From assembly GCA_046347475.1 (NCBI GenBank), contig JAXMGD010000003.1, positions 558,001-622,000 of the forward strand: 64,000 nucleotides of DNA. The letters are read 5' to 3'. Below, piece after piece: positions 56,986 to 64,000 of this stretch. Made by a program: the position numbers and the translations under genes. Each line of letters opens with the position of its first letter. Within the stretch, counting starts at the first letter, position 1. Source of the stretch: CAMCXE01 sp046347475 (lineage in GTDB: Bacteria; Pseudomonadota; Gammaproteobacteria; Pseudomonadales; Cellvibrionaceae). A model generated the notes under the pieces. That model had not been told where the DNA came from. It did not search any database and saw nothing but the letters and a program-made list of their open reading frames with translations.

Positions 56986-58381
56986 ACTGTTCTCGGTATT
57001 TGCGCACTATGTGCAGCGCCAGATAGTTCAAACACAGGGTGACAACAAACAACACCAAACCTAGGGCAAAAGCAGCGAGGGTTTTGGGGCTGTCAAATTC
57101 CTGGTCGCCCACCAATAGAGTGACAATTTGCACTGTGACGGTGGTGACCGCATCAAACGGGTTGGCGGTCATATTGGCGGCCATACCGGCGGCCATCACC
57201 ACAATCATGGTCTCGCCTATAGCGCGGGAGGCGGCCAACAAAATGGAGCCGACGATACCGGGCAGGGCGGCGGGCAACACTACCTGTTTAATCACTTCTG
57301 AGCGGGTGGAGCCCAAACCCAGGGCGCCATCGCGCAGGGACTGTGGCACGGCGTTGATCACATCGTCCGATAGCGACGATACAAAAGGAATAATCATCAC
57401 GCCCATCACCAGGCCTGCGGCCAGGGCGCTTTCTGAGCTGATGGTGATCCACTGATCAAGCCCCAAGCCAAGGCCTAAATCCCGCACCAAGGGCGCCACG
57501 GTTAGGGCGGCAAAAAAGCCGTACACCACGGTGGGCACACCGGCCAGCACTTCTAAGGCGGGTTTAACAATATTGCGGGTACGGCGGCTGGCGTATTCGG
57601 ATAAATAGATAGCGGACATCAGGCCTGTGGGAACCGCCACCAATAGGGCGAGGGCGGCGATCAGCAGGGTGCCTAAAAATAAAGGTACGGCGCCGAAGCT
57701 GCCGGAGCTGCCGGTTTGGTCGGCGCGGATGGCCATCTGCGGGCTCCACTCCAGGCCGAATAAAAAGCTCAACACAGATACATGGTCAAAAAAGCGGATG
57801 GACTCAAACAACACCGAGAGAATAATGCCCACGGTGGTGAGTACGGCCAGGCTTGCGCACACCAGCAGCGCCCAGCGAAAAATCACTTCCACCTGCGCGC
57901 GGGCTTTGAGCTGGGGCGCTATGCGCAACCACACCAAGAGGGCCGAGAACATACCTACACAGAGCCCCGTGGAGGCCATGGCCCAGGTATTGGTGGTGCG
58001 CAATTGGCCGAGGTGCTCTACGGCGGCCAGCAGCAGCGGGTCAATCTGCTCGGACTCTAAATGGCCTGCGGCCAGGTTGAGAATCTGGTTGTACACCAGT
58101 GTGGCGCGCTCGCCGTTGTCGCCCACAATGCTGGCGGGCAGGGGTTTGAGCACTAGGTGTTCAATCAGGCTGCCATCAAACATATTCCACACCAACACCA
58201 ATAAGGCGCTGGGGATGATGCACCAGAGGGCGGTGAGGGTGCCGTAATAAAACGGCAGGGAATTAAGCTTGCCTAAGGAGCCGTCCCCCTGCCGCACCAA
58301 GGCTAAGGATTTGCCGCGCCCGAGGACAAAGGCGGCTGCCGCCATTAGGCAAAGCAGAATAAGTAGGGAGGCTGAATTCAT
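56978..58381 (-). CDS. pstC: Phosphate ABC transporter permease PstC (long form)
   Basis: 467 aa from ATG 58381; a TTG two codons upstream is possible. Two N-terminal helices and a ~80-residue loop precede the permease core, which has LRDGALGLGSTRSEVIKQVVLPAALPGIVGSILLAASRAIGET as its EAA region. Partner of PstA in the membrane channel. Separated from pstS by a terminator-like hairpin. Confidence 0.95.
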   Translation of the reverse strand: MNSASLLILLCLMAAAAFVLGRGKSLALVRQGDGSLGKLNSLPFYYGTLTALWCIIPSALLVLVWNMFDGSLIEHLVLKPLPASIVGDNGERATLVYNQILNLAAGHLESEQIDPLLLAAVEHLGQLRTTNTWAMASTGLCVGMFSALLVWLRIAPQLKARAQVEVIFRWALLVCASLAVLTTVGIILSVLFESIRFFDHVSVLSFLFGLEWSPQMAIRADQTGSSGSFGAVPLFLGTLLIAALALLVAVPTGLMSAIYLSEYASRRTRNIVKPALEVLAGVPTVVYGFFAALTVAPLVRDLGLGLGLDQWITISSESALAAGLVMGVMIIPFVSSLSDDVINAVPQSLRDGALGLGSTRSEVIKQVVLPAALPGIVGSILLAASRAIGETMIVVMAAGMAANMTANPFDAVTTVTVQIVTLLVGDQEFDSPKTLAAFALGLVLFVVTLCLNYLALHIVRKYREQYE

Positions 58382-58421
58382 AAACAATAGGCGCTTTACT
58401 AGGGGTTAATTCACAACACAA

Positions 58422-58442
58422 AAGCCCGGCAGAACCGGGCTT
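58422..58442 (-). terminator. Terminator/attenuator between pstS and pstC
   Basis: AAGCCCGG (58422-58429) pairs with CCGGGCTT (58435-58442) around CAGAA. Read on the minus strand, the stem is followed by TTTTGTGTT, a standard Rho-independent layout. Its place after pstS would let the binding protein be made in excess over the membrane components. Confidence 0.7.
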
Positions 58443-58468
58443 GGATTTTTTACTTATCGGCGCATCGC

Positions 58469-59512
58469 TTAGAGTTTCATCGCAGTCAGTGCGTTGGCTG
58501 TTTCAGCCGATGCAGCGCGGTCTTTTTTCGGCAGTGGGATCAGGCCTTTCTCAGACAGATAACCCTCATCACCCCAGGCCGCTTCGCTGGTGAACTCAGC
58601 GATAAATTCCTTGATGCCGGGCACCATGCCTACGTGTTGTTTTTTCACGTAGATAAACAGTGGGCGGGCTACCACGTAGCTGCCGTCGGCGATGGTGTCG
58701 AAGGTTGGCTCTTTGCCGCCAATTTTAGAACCCTGCACCTTGTCGGCATTTTGCTCTAAGAAGCTGTAACCAAAAATACCCAGGGCATTCACATTTTCTT
58801 CCAGCTTGCGCACGATCAGGTTGTCGTTCTCACCGGCTTCAATGTAAGCGCCGTCTTCACGGATAGCGCCACAGGCGGCTTGGTATTCGTCTTTTTTAGT
58901 GTCCTTAAGCGCCTTTAAGAAGGGATAGCTATTGCAGCCGCTTTCCATCGCCAACTCCACAAAGGAGTCGCGGGTGCCGGAAGTGGGTGGGGGGCCGAGC
59001 ACGCTGATGGCGGTGGCAGGCAGAGCGCTGTTCACGTCTTTCCAGGTTTTGTTGGGGTTGGGGACCAGTTTATCGCCGCCTTTAGGATCGGGTACGTTCT
59101 TGGCCAGGGCCAGGTAAATATCTTTGGTGGACAAATCGTAGTGAGGGGCTTTTTTGCTGTTGGCCAGCACAATACCGTCAAAGCCAATTTTGATTTCCAC
59201 GATTTCTTTCACGCCAGCGGCTTGGCAGGCATCGTATTCAGACTGTTTGATGCGGCGCGAGGCGTTGGCCACATCGGGGAATTCCACGCCTATACCTTTA
59301 CAGAATTCTTTAAAGCCGCCGCCGGTGCCGGTGGGTTCAATTTTGGGGGCCTTGAAGTTGCCCTTGCGGCCAAAACGCTCAGCCACGACCTTGGCAAAGG
59401 GGAACACAGTGGAGGAACCCACGGCAGAAATATTGTCGCGCGCGGCAAGGGCGGCGGGCGCGAGCAGAGTAAAGCTTGAAGCACAGGCAAGAGCGGTCAG
59501 CAGTTTCTTCAC
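58469..59512 (-). CDS. pstS: Periplasmic phosphate-binding protein PstS
   Basis: 347 aa from GTG 59512, preceded by GAGGGG at good spacing; the frame extends to 59569 without ribosome site. Signal peptide VKKLLTALACASSFTLLAPAALA. The mature protein starts ARDNISAVGSSTVFPFAKVVAERFG, with the SST phosphate-binding loop. Further ligand segments are EPTGTGGGFKEFCKGIG, NASRRIK and PTSGTRDSFVELAMESG. Delivers phosphate to PstCAB. Confidence 0.95.
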   Translation of the reverse strand: MKKLLTALACASSFTLLAPAALAARDNISAVGSSTVFPFAKVVAERFGRKGNFKAPKIEPTGTGGGFKEFCKGIGVEFPDVANASRRIKQSEYDACQAAGVKEIVEIKIGFDGIVLANSKKAPHYDLSTKDIYLALAKNVPDPKGGDKLVPNPNKTWKDVNSALPATAISVLGPPPTSGTRDSFVELAMESGCNSYPFLKALKDTKKDEYQAACGAIREDGAYIEAGENDNLIVRKLEENVNALGIFGYSFLEQNADKVQGSKIGGKEPTFDTIADGSYVVARPLFIYVKKQHVGMVPGIKEFIAEFTSEAAWGDEGYLSEKGLIPLPKKDRAASAETANALTAMKL

Positions 59513-59585
59513 AAAAAATCCCCTCAAGGGTAGGTAGTTAACAGAAGGCGCAGGAGCGTCCTGTTGCACATGCTAGGGGGTGATT

Positions 59586-59603
59586 ATGACAGTTTTGTTG
59601 CAT
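59586..59603 (-). promoter_or_regulatory. Candidate Pho box upstream of pstS
   Basis: On the minus strand, ATGCAAC-AAAA-CTGTCAT: two 7-mers separated by 4 nt, the second identical to the Pho-box half-site CTGTCAT, the first weaker. It lies 73 bp upstream of the pstS GTG. Fits PhoB control in layout, but only one half is a perfect match. Confidence 0.45.
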
Positions 59604-59796
59604 ATTCATGTAGTCGCCCTCAGGCCCCGCACCTTTGGCTAGAACGCTAAGGCTTAAGAAGCGGTTGTTGAATAGACGCACGTTTAGCCACTGGCCCAAG
59701 CCTCTCGGCTTTTGCGGTGCAGCATATCGCGCTATAGTGAGGTGTGTCGCTCTTTCCTCCTCTACGCCACACAGGCGCCACACAATAGGAGCCCCT

Positions 59797-60186
59797 ATGA
59801 ACGCCCTTGACGAAACTCCCACCCCCGCCGGCCAATTAGCGCTGCAAACCCTGGTGTTGCCCAAAGACACTAATTCCAATGGCGATGTATTTGGCGGCTG
59901 GTTGATGGCGCAGATGGATTTGGCAGGTGCCATTGGCGCACGCGAAGTGGCCAAGGGCCGCGTTACCACCGTGGCGGTGGGCAGCATGACCTTCCTGCGG
60001 CCTGTGCCGGTGGGCGCTACGGTGAGTTGTTATTGCGACGTTTTAGAAGTGGGCCGCTCCTCCATCAAAACCCGGGTGGAGGTGTGGGTGAAACACTACG
60101 ACAGCGAGCGGCAAAAGGTCACGGAAGGGGAATTTGTGTATGTGGCCATAGACAACGCCGGACGCACCCGGCCGGTGCCGCGTTAG
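59797..60186 (+). CDS. yciA: Acyl-CoA thioesterase YciA
   Basis: 129 aa from ATG 59797 with GGAG upstream; the open frame extends further left without a ribosome site. Hot-dog fold signature DTNSNGDVFGGWLMAQMDLAGAI with catalytic Asp D41, then VAVGSMTFLRPVPVGATVSCY. Hydrolyses a broad range of acyl-CoAs in the cytosol. Divergent from pstS. Confidence 0.92.
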   Translation: MNALDETPTPAGQLALQTLVLPKDTNSNGDVFGGWLMAQMDLAGAIGAREVAKGRVTTVAVGSMTFLRPVPVGATVSCYCDVLEVGRSSIKTRVEVWVKHYDSERQKVTEGEFVYVAIDNAGRTRPVPR

Positions 60187-60193
60187 AGGGAAT

Positions 60194-60372
60194 GTCATTA
60201 GGTTAAGGATTTTTGCCCCCGGCGTAGCCCGGCTGAAGTGAAACGCAAGCCGGGTTTTGTTCGAACCACCCCGGATTCGCTGCGCTCCATCCGGGCTACA
60301 GAGTCAATTTAAGTGATGCGTATACGCCGAAACTCTCAACTCAATGAAGTGCCATAAGGGGCGCCCCTAGAG
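60194..60372 (+). repeat. Intergenic repeat C, copy 2 (~175 bp)
   Basis: Direct copy of 37797-37968, starting 8 bp after yciA. Same blocks: CATTAGGTTAAGGATTTTTG, GGCGTAGCCCGGCTGAAGTG, CACCCCGGATTCGCTGCGCT, CAGAGTCAATTTAAG, then GGGGCGCCCCTAGAG. Confidence 0.75.
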
Positions 60373-60380
60373 TTGTTTGG

Positions 60381-60410
60381 AGCTGCACCGAGCCTTTAGT
60401 CGGTGCAGCT
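60381..60410. terminator. Hairpin between convergent yciA and the small membrane-protein gene
   Basis: AGCTGCACCGA (60381-60391) and TCGGTGCAGCT (60400-60410) form a perfect 11-bp stem with an 8-nt loop, placed between two convergent genes. Probably a bidirectional terminator; T-runs are weak. Confidence 0.5.
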
Positions 60411-60457
60411 AACGCCGAGTTTTACCGGTGGCGCAGCGGATAGGCAAGAACGACTGG

Positions 60458-60871
60458 TTAAATTTGCTTTTTGAAATGCACGCTTAACGGGGAAAAATAA
60501 CACAAGGCTAAAATGAAGCCTTCGCCATACGCTCCAATATCATAAAAAATCTCTGCGCAAGGGCTAACAACAGAAGTGCCAGTTAGAAAATATAAGGGCA
60601 AAGAAACTAGAAAACTGTATAAAAATAGAGTGCGTCCCCACCATTTAAACAAAAACAAACCAATAACACTGCCAATGATGCAAACAAGCAATGGAACTGC
60701 CGAAGCAATTAAAACGAATATTGAGGTGTCTCCATTGTCAGCATTAATGGTCGCTGCGTAATTTGAAATGTTTTCAGTGTCACTACTTGGAATAACCAAA
60801 TCTATGGTTCCACCAAGAAGGCCAAAAAATAGAACTGCAATAATTAAAAGCCTAAATTGTAATGTACTCAT
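60458..60871 (-). CDS. Small hypothetical membrane protein
   Basis: 137 aa, ATG 60871. Four hydrophobic segments (about 7-27, 50-72, 76-95, 112-128). It contains SSDTENISNYAATINADNGDTS in the first loop and FFYDIGAYGEGFILALCYFSPLS-like sequence near the end. No family recognised. Distinctly AT-rich compared with the urease genes beside it, which hints at separate origin. It starts 25 bp downstream of ureC on the same strand, in the place where ureE would normally be. Confidence 0.65.
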   Translation of the reverse strand: MSTLQFRLLIIAVLFFGLLGGTIDLVIPSSDTENISNYAATINADNGDTSIFVLIASAVPLLVCIIGSVIGLFLFKWWGRTLFLYSFLVSLPLYFLTGTSVVSPCAEIFYDIGAYGEGFILALCYFSPLSVHFKKQI

Positions 60872-60896
60872 TCTCTGCTCGTAATTTAACAGCGCG

Positions 60897-62594
60897 TTAA
60901 AACAAAAAATACCGCTGAGCCAAAGGCAACGCCTCGGCTGGCTCGCAGGTAAGCAGAACGCCGTCGGCGCGCACCTCGTAGGATTGCGGGTCCACCTCCA
61001 TCACCGGCTGGTAGCTGTTGTGCACCATCTGCGCTTTGTTCACGCTTCGGCAACCCTTCACGGCCACTAGCCGGCGCTCCAATTCAAAGCTGCCTGCAAT
61101 ACCCGCATCCAGCGCCGCTTGGCTGACAAAACTTACCGCCGTGGTCCGGCAGGCTTTGCCGTAGGCGCCGAACATGGGCCGGTAGTGCACCGGTTGGGGG
61201 GTGGGAATACTGGCGTTGGCATCGCCCATGGGGGCTGCGGCAATCATGCCGCCTTTGATAATCAGGCTCGGTTTGACGGCGAAAAAAGCCGGTTTCCACA
61301 GCACCAAATCCGCTAGTTTACCCACCTCCACCGAACCCACCTCATGGGCAATGCCGTGGGCGAGGGCCGGGTTTATGGTGTATTTGGCGATGTAGCGCTT
61401 AGCCCGCAGGTTGTCGGCGGTGTCGCCCGGCAGGCTGCCGCGTTGCACACGCATTTTGTGGGCGGTTTGCCAGGTGCGAATAATCACCTCGCCCACCCGG
61501 CCCATGGCCTGGGAGTCGGAGCTGATCATGGAGAAAGCACCTAAATCGTGCAGTATGTCTTCGGCGGCGATAGTTTCTTTGCGGATGCGTGAATCGGCGA
61601 AGGCCACGTCTTCAGGAATACTCGGGTCCAGATGGTGGCACACCATCAACATGTCCAGGTGTTCATCCACCGTGTTAATGGTGTAGGGCCGGGTGGGGTT
61701 GGTGGAGCTGGGCAATACGTTGCTCAGGCCACAGGCTTTAATGATGTCCGGCGCATGGCCGCCGCCGGCGCCTTCGGTGTGGTAGGTATGAATGGTGCGG
61801 CCTTTAAAGGCAGCGATGGTGTCCTCCACAAAACCCGATTCGTTGAGGGTATCCGTGTGGATGGCCACCTGGATATCACACTCCTCCGCTACCGTCAGGC
61901 AGGTATCAATGGATGCCGGAGTCGTGCCCCAGTCTTCGTGTAACTTAAGCCCCATGGCGCCAGCGGCGATTTGCTCGTGCAGCGCCCGAGGCAAGCTGGC
62001 GTTGCCCTTGCCCAAGAGGCCGAAGTTCATGGGGAAGGCTTCCAGGCTTTGCAGCATACGCGCCATATGCCAGGGGCCGGGGGTGCAGGTGGTGGCGTTG
62101 GTGCCGGTGGCAGGCCCGGTGCCGCCGCCGATCATAGTGGTAACGCCACTCATCAGCGCCTCTTCAATCTGTTGCGGGCAGATAAAGTGGATGTGGGCGT
62201 CTATGGCGCCTGCGGTGAGTATCTGACCTTCGCCTGCAATCACCTCAGTGCTGGGGCCTATGTTGATGGTGACGCCCGGTTGAATATCCGGGTTGCCCGC
62301 CTTGCCTATGCCGCTGATGCGGCCGTTTTTAATCGCCACATCGGCTTTGACTATGCCCCAGTGGTCGAGAATCAGGGCGTTGGTAATGACGGTGTCGGGG
62401 GTATCGGCGCAGCCGGCTTGGCTTTGGCCCATGCCATCGCGGATCACCTTGCCGCCGCCGAATTTTACTTCTTCGCCGTAGATGGCGAAGTCCTGCTCTA
62501 CTTCAATCCACAGATCGGTATCGCCCAAACGCACTCGATCGCCCACCGTGGGGCCGAACATATCTGCATAGGCGGCGCGGCTCATAGTGCTCAT
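60897..62594 (-). CDS. ureC: Urease subunit alpha
   Basis: 565 aa, ATG 62594, overlapping the ureB stop by 4 nt (ATGA). All nickel-site and catalytic residues occur at the classical positions: H134 and H136 (DAHIHF), carbamylated-lysine site K217 (MGLKLHEDWG), H219, H246, H272, flap C319-H320 (VCHHL) and D360 (SSD). Hydrolyses urea to ammonia and carbamate. The protein appears fully functional by sequence, but needs UreD/F/G (and usually UreE) for nickel insertion, which are not seen here. Confidence 0.98.
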   Translation of the reverse strand: MSTMSRAAYADMFGPTVGDRVRLGDTDLWIEVEQDFAIYGEEVKFGGGKVIRDGMGQSQAGCADTPDTVITNALILDHWGIVKADVAIKNGRISGIGKAGNPDIQPGVTINIGPSTEVIAGEGQILTAGAIDAHIHFICPQQIEEALMSGVTTMIGGGTGPATGTNATTCTPGPWHMARMLQSLEAFPMNFGLLGKGNASLPRALHEQIAAGAMGLKLHEDWGTTPASIDTCLTVAEECDIQVAIHTDTLNESGFVEDTIAAFKGRTIHTYHTEGAGGGHAPDIIKACGLSNVLPSSTNPTRPYTINTVDEHLDMLMVCHHLDPSIPEDVAFADSRIRKETIAAEDILHDLGAFSMISSDSQAMGRVGEVIIRTWQTAHKMRVQRGSLPGDTADNLRAKRYIAKYTINPALAHGIAHEVGSVEVGKLADLVLWKPAFFAVKPSLIIKGGMIAAAPMGDANASIPTPQPVHYRPMFGAYGKACRTTAVSFVSQAALDAGIAGSFELERRLVAVKGCRSVNKAQMVHNSYQPVMEVDPQSYEVRADGVLLTCEPAEALPLAQRYFLF

Positions 62595-62899
62595 GGCAAA
62601 TCCCCCATGATTTCACCGCGAAAGCCATACACCCGGCGCAACCCCGCCAGGGCCACCAGCTCCACCTCGCGGCTTTGGCCCGGTTCAAACCGCACGGCGG
62701 TGCCTGCTGCAATATTCAAGCGAAAACCCAAGGCAGCGGGCCGGTCAAATACTAAGGCCGGGTTCACCTCATAAAAGTGGTAATGGGAGCCAACTTGGAC
62801 GGGGCGATCCCCGGTGTTGGCAACGCTCACCTTCACGCAGGGGCGGCCAGTGTTAAGCGCAATATCGCCGGGGGCAATTTGGTATTCGCCGGGAATCAT
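62591..62899 (-). CDS. ureB: Urease subunit beta
   Basis: 102 aa, ATG 62899. Starts MIPGEYQIAPGDIALN and contains VGSHYHFYEVNPALVFDR and GTAVRFEPGQSREVELVALAG, the invariant urease-beta segments. Length normal. Overlaps ureC by 4 nt and follows ureA by 21 nt, so translation is coupled. Confidence 0.97.
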   Translation of the reverse strand: MIPGEYQIAPGDIALNTGRPCVKVSVANTGDRPVQVGSHYHFYEVNPALVFDRPAALGFRLNIAAGTAVRFEPGQSREVELVALAGLRRVYGFRGEIMGDLP

Positions 62900-62920
62900 A
62901 GGGCACCTTTTGTGTGGGGA

Positions 62921-63223
62921 TTAAACGATGGGTTCGTGGACGGTCACCAGTTTGGTGCCGTCGGGGAAGGTGGCTTCCACCTGTACTTCTAGGATCAGCT
63001 CGGGCACGCCGTCCATTACATCCTCGCGCGCCAAGAGGGTTTTGCCGTAACTCATCAACTGGGCGACGGTTTGCCCATCGCGGGCGCCTTCCATAATGGC
63101 GGCACTGATATAGGCCATGGCCTCGGGGTAATTGAGCTTTAAGCCGCGCGCTTTGCGGCGTTCGGCGAGCAGCGCGGCGGTGAAAATCAGCAGTTTATCT
63201 TTGTCGCGGGGCGAGAGTTCCAT
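62921..63223 (-). CDS. ureA: Urease subunit gamma
   Basis: 100 aa from ATG 63223 (MELSPRDKDKLLIFTAALLAERR), the standard gamma start and length. The frame continues upstream for about 60 codons without similarity. Contains LNYPEAMAYISAAIMEGARDG and VEATFPDGTKLVTVHEPI. First gene of the visible urease operon. Confidence 0.97.
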   Translation of the reverse strand: MELSPRDKDKLLIFTAALLAERRKARGLKLNYPEAMAYISAAIMEGARDGQTVAQLMSYGKTLLAREDVMDGVPELILEVQVEATFPDGTKLVTVHEPIV

Positions 63224-64000
63224 GCGCACAATACCTTTGGAATGAGCAAGAAGTGGGGCTGCAGTAGCTGGGTGCTGCCAATGGATCGAGCCTGCAGGCT
63301 CGCGGGCATAGAGTGCACCATCAGGCGGCTGCACCACAATATGCAGAACCTGTGCCTTAGCGGCCTGAGGATGGGCTTCGGCAGGTTGTAGATGGGCCTA
63401 ATGGGGCTGGCCGTTTTGCCGCAGCGATCGGATGGGATTGACGGAGTGCGTTTAACAGGGGGCACAGGCCTTAAGGTTTGCTCTTATGAAGTTGTCGCCT
63501 GAGCGGTAACGACAGCTAATTAGTTTTTTTGCCATCTAAAAAATGCCCACGAATTTTTAAAACCGCAGTGCCAATTCTCGCGATAAAAATCACCCGCTGT
63601 ACCTACGCATATTGAGCCAGCGGTGTAACCCGCAGCGCGCAATATTCACTCTGCCGCCAATTATTTTTTAAGTTTACTTTTTGCCAGGCAAAACATCTGC
63701 GCGAATATTTTTATTTGTAAGACCATTCACGAATGGGCTATGTGCGCGATGAATTTTTTGCAGGTAAGCGCCATAAAAAATTGCCTGCACGCATGTCTTT
63801 TTAATGTATGACTATAAAACAATAAATCACTATTTTTGCCGCATTTTTTGCTTTTTTAGCGCGTAATTTTCGCTTGGAAAATAATTTGTATTATAAAGCT
63901 GAAAATTATGATCTATGTCCAATTAATCTGTGAGCGCATGCGCCTTTGGGCCGATTTAAAGATGGTAGTTTGCCAAAGCTGCCTGCGCGTGGCGTGTGCA
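63224..64000. other. Upstream region of the urease genes; no gene supported
   Basis: About 780 bp. The first ~200 bp are GC-richer and open in the ureA frame as far as a TAG near 63403, but match nothing I recognise; ureD, usually immediately upstream, is absent. From ~63480 to the right edge the sequence is AT-rich with many T-runs and no ORF. It should contain the urease promoter. Confidence 0.4.

Noticed and set aside
63187..63465. 92-aa minus-strand frame upstream of ureA considered as a UreD C-terminus
   Set aside because: Lacks the UreD terminal pattern and overlaps ureA out of frame.
63564..63574. Sigma-54 promoter TGGCAC-N5-TTTT upstream of urease
   Set aside because: The -24 part fits but the invariant GC of the -12 element is missing and the distance to ureA is large.

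Overview
The window looks like a chromosomal segment of a polysaccharide-degrading gammaproteobacterium of the Cellvibrio/Saccharophagus/Teredinibacter type. The signs are a lipoprotein alpha-galactosidase with a long poly-serine linker and a carbohydrate-binding module, several Ser-rich lipoproteins, a giant calcium-binding repeat adhesin, and pst and urease genes of proteobacterial type. Genus assignment is inference; no rRNA or tRNA gene was found.

Region by region: 1-0.2 kb holds the 3' end of a copper type II (ascorbate-dependent) monooxygenase. 0.7-1.8 kb is an EF-hand-like hypothetical. 2.0-17.1 kb (minus strand) is a natural-product locus: an MDR oxidoreductase, a sterol-desaturase-type hydroxylase, a 3118-aa PKS-NRPS (KS-AT-DH-KR-ACP-C-A-PCP-TE) and two phytoene-dehydrogenase-like flavoproteins. 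That gene set, with an A-domain code (DVGEIGSIDK) typical of ornithine, is the hallmark of polycyclic tetramate macrolactam (PTM, HSAF/ikarugamycin family) pathways. 17.6-25.5 kb carries housekeeping and accessory genes: DUF2135, SMI1/KNR4, a coupled GNAT-nitrilase pair, an Atl DNA-repair protein, a LysR regulator divergent from AhpD-like and PNPOx-like genes, and a DUF1348 protein. 25.5-36 kb is an accessory stretch rich in intergenic repeats. It contains two divergent lipoproteins that each have the same 16-bp palindrome upstream, a GH27 alpha-galactosidase interrupted by two in-frame stops, a decayed REP-associated transposase, and a beta-propeller lipoprotein. 36-53.5 kb holds an Old Yellow Enzyme, an OmpA-family protein and a 4801-aa surface protein with 37 tandem ~98-aa Ig-like repeats, a thrombospondin-3-like calcium-binding region and a GlyGly-CTERM-like anchor. 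53.8-59.5 kb is pstS-pstC-pstA-pstB-phoU plus a small lipoprotein. 59.8-63.2 kb has yciA, a small membrane protein and ureABC.

How the genes work together: the five PTM genes should build two polyene chains on one ornithine, close the tetramic acid, cyclise the polyenes reductively into carbocycles and hydroxylate the product. The giant adhesin and OmpA genes overlap and are probably co-expressed as a cell-envelope pair. The pst-phoU set is phosphate uptake and its control. Several families of intergenic palindromes and longer repeats, one close to a REP-type transposase remnant, mark the accessory parts. Two giant genes (the PKS-NRPS and the adhesin) show visible internal steps in base composition.
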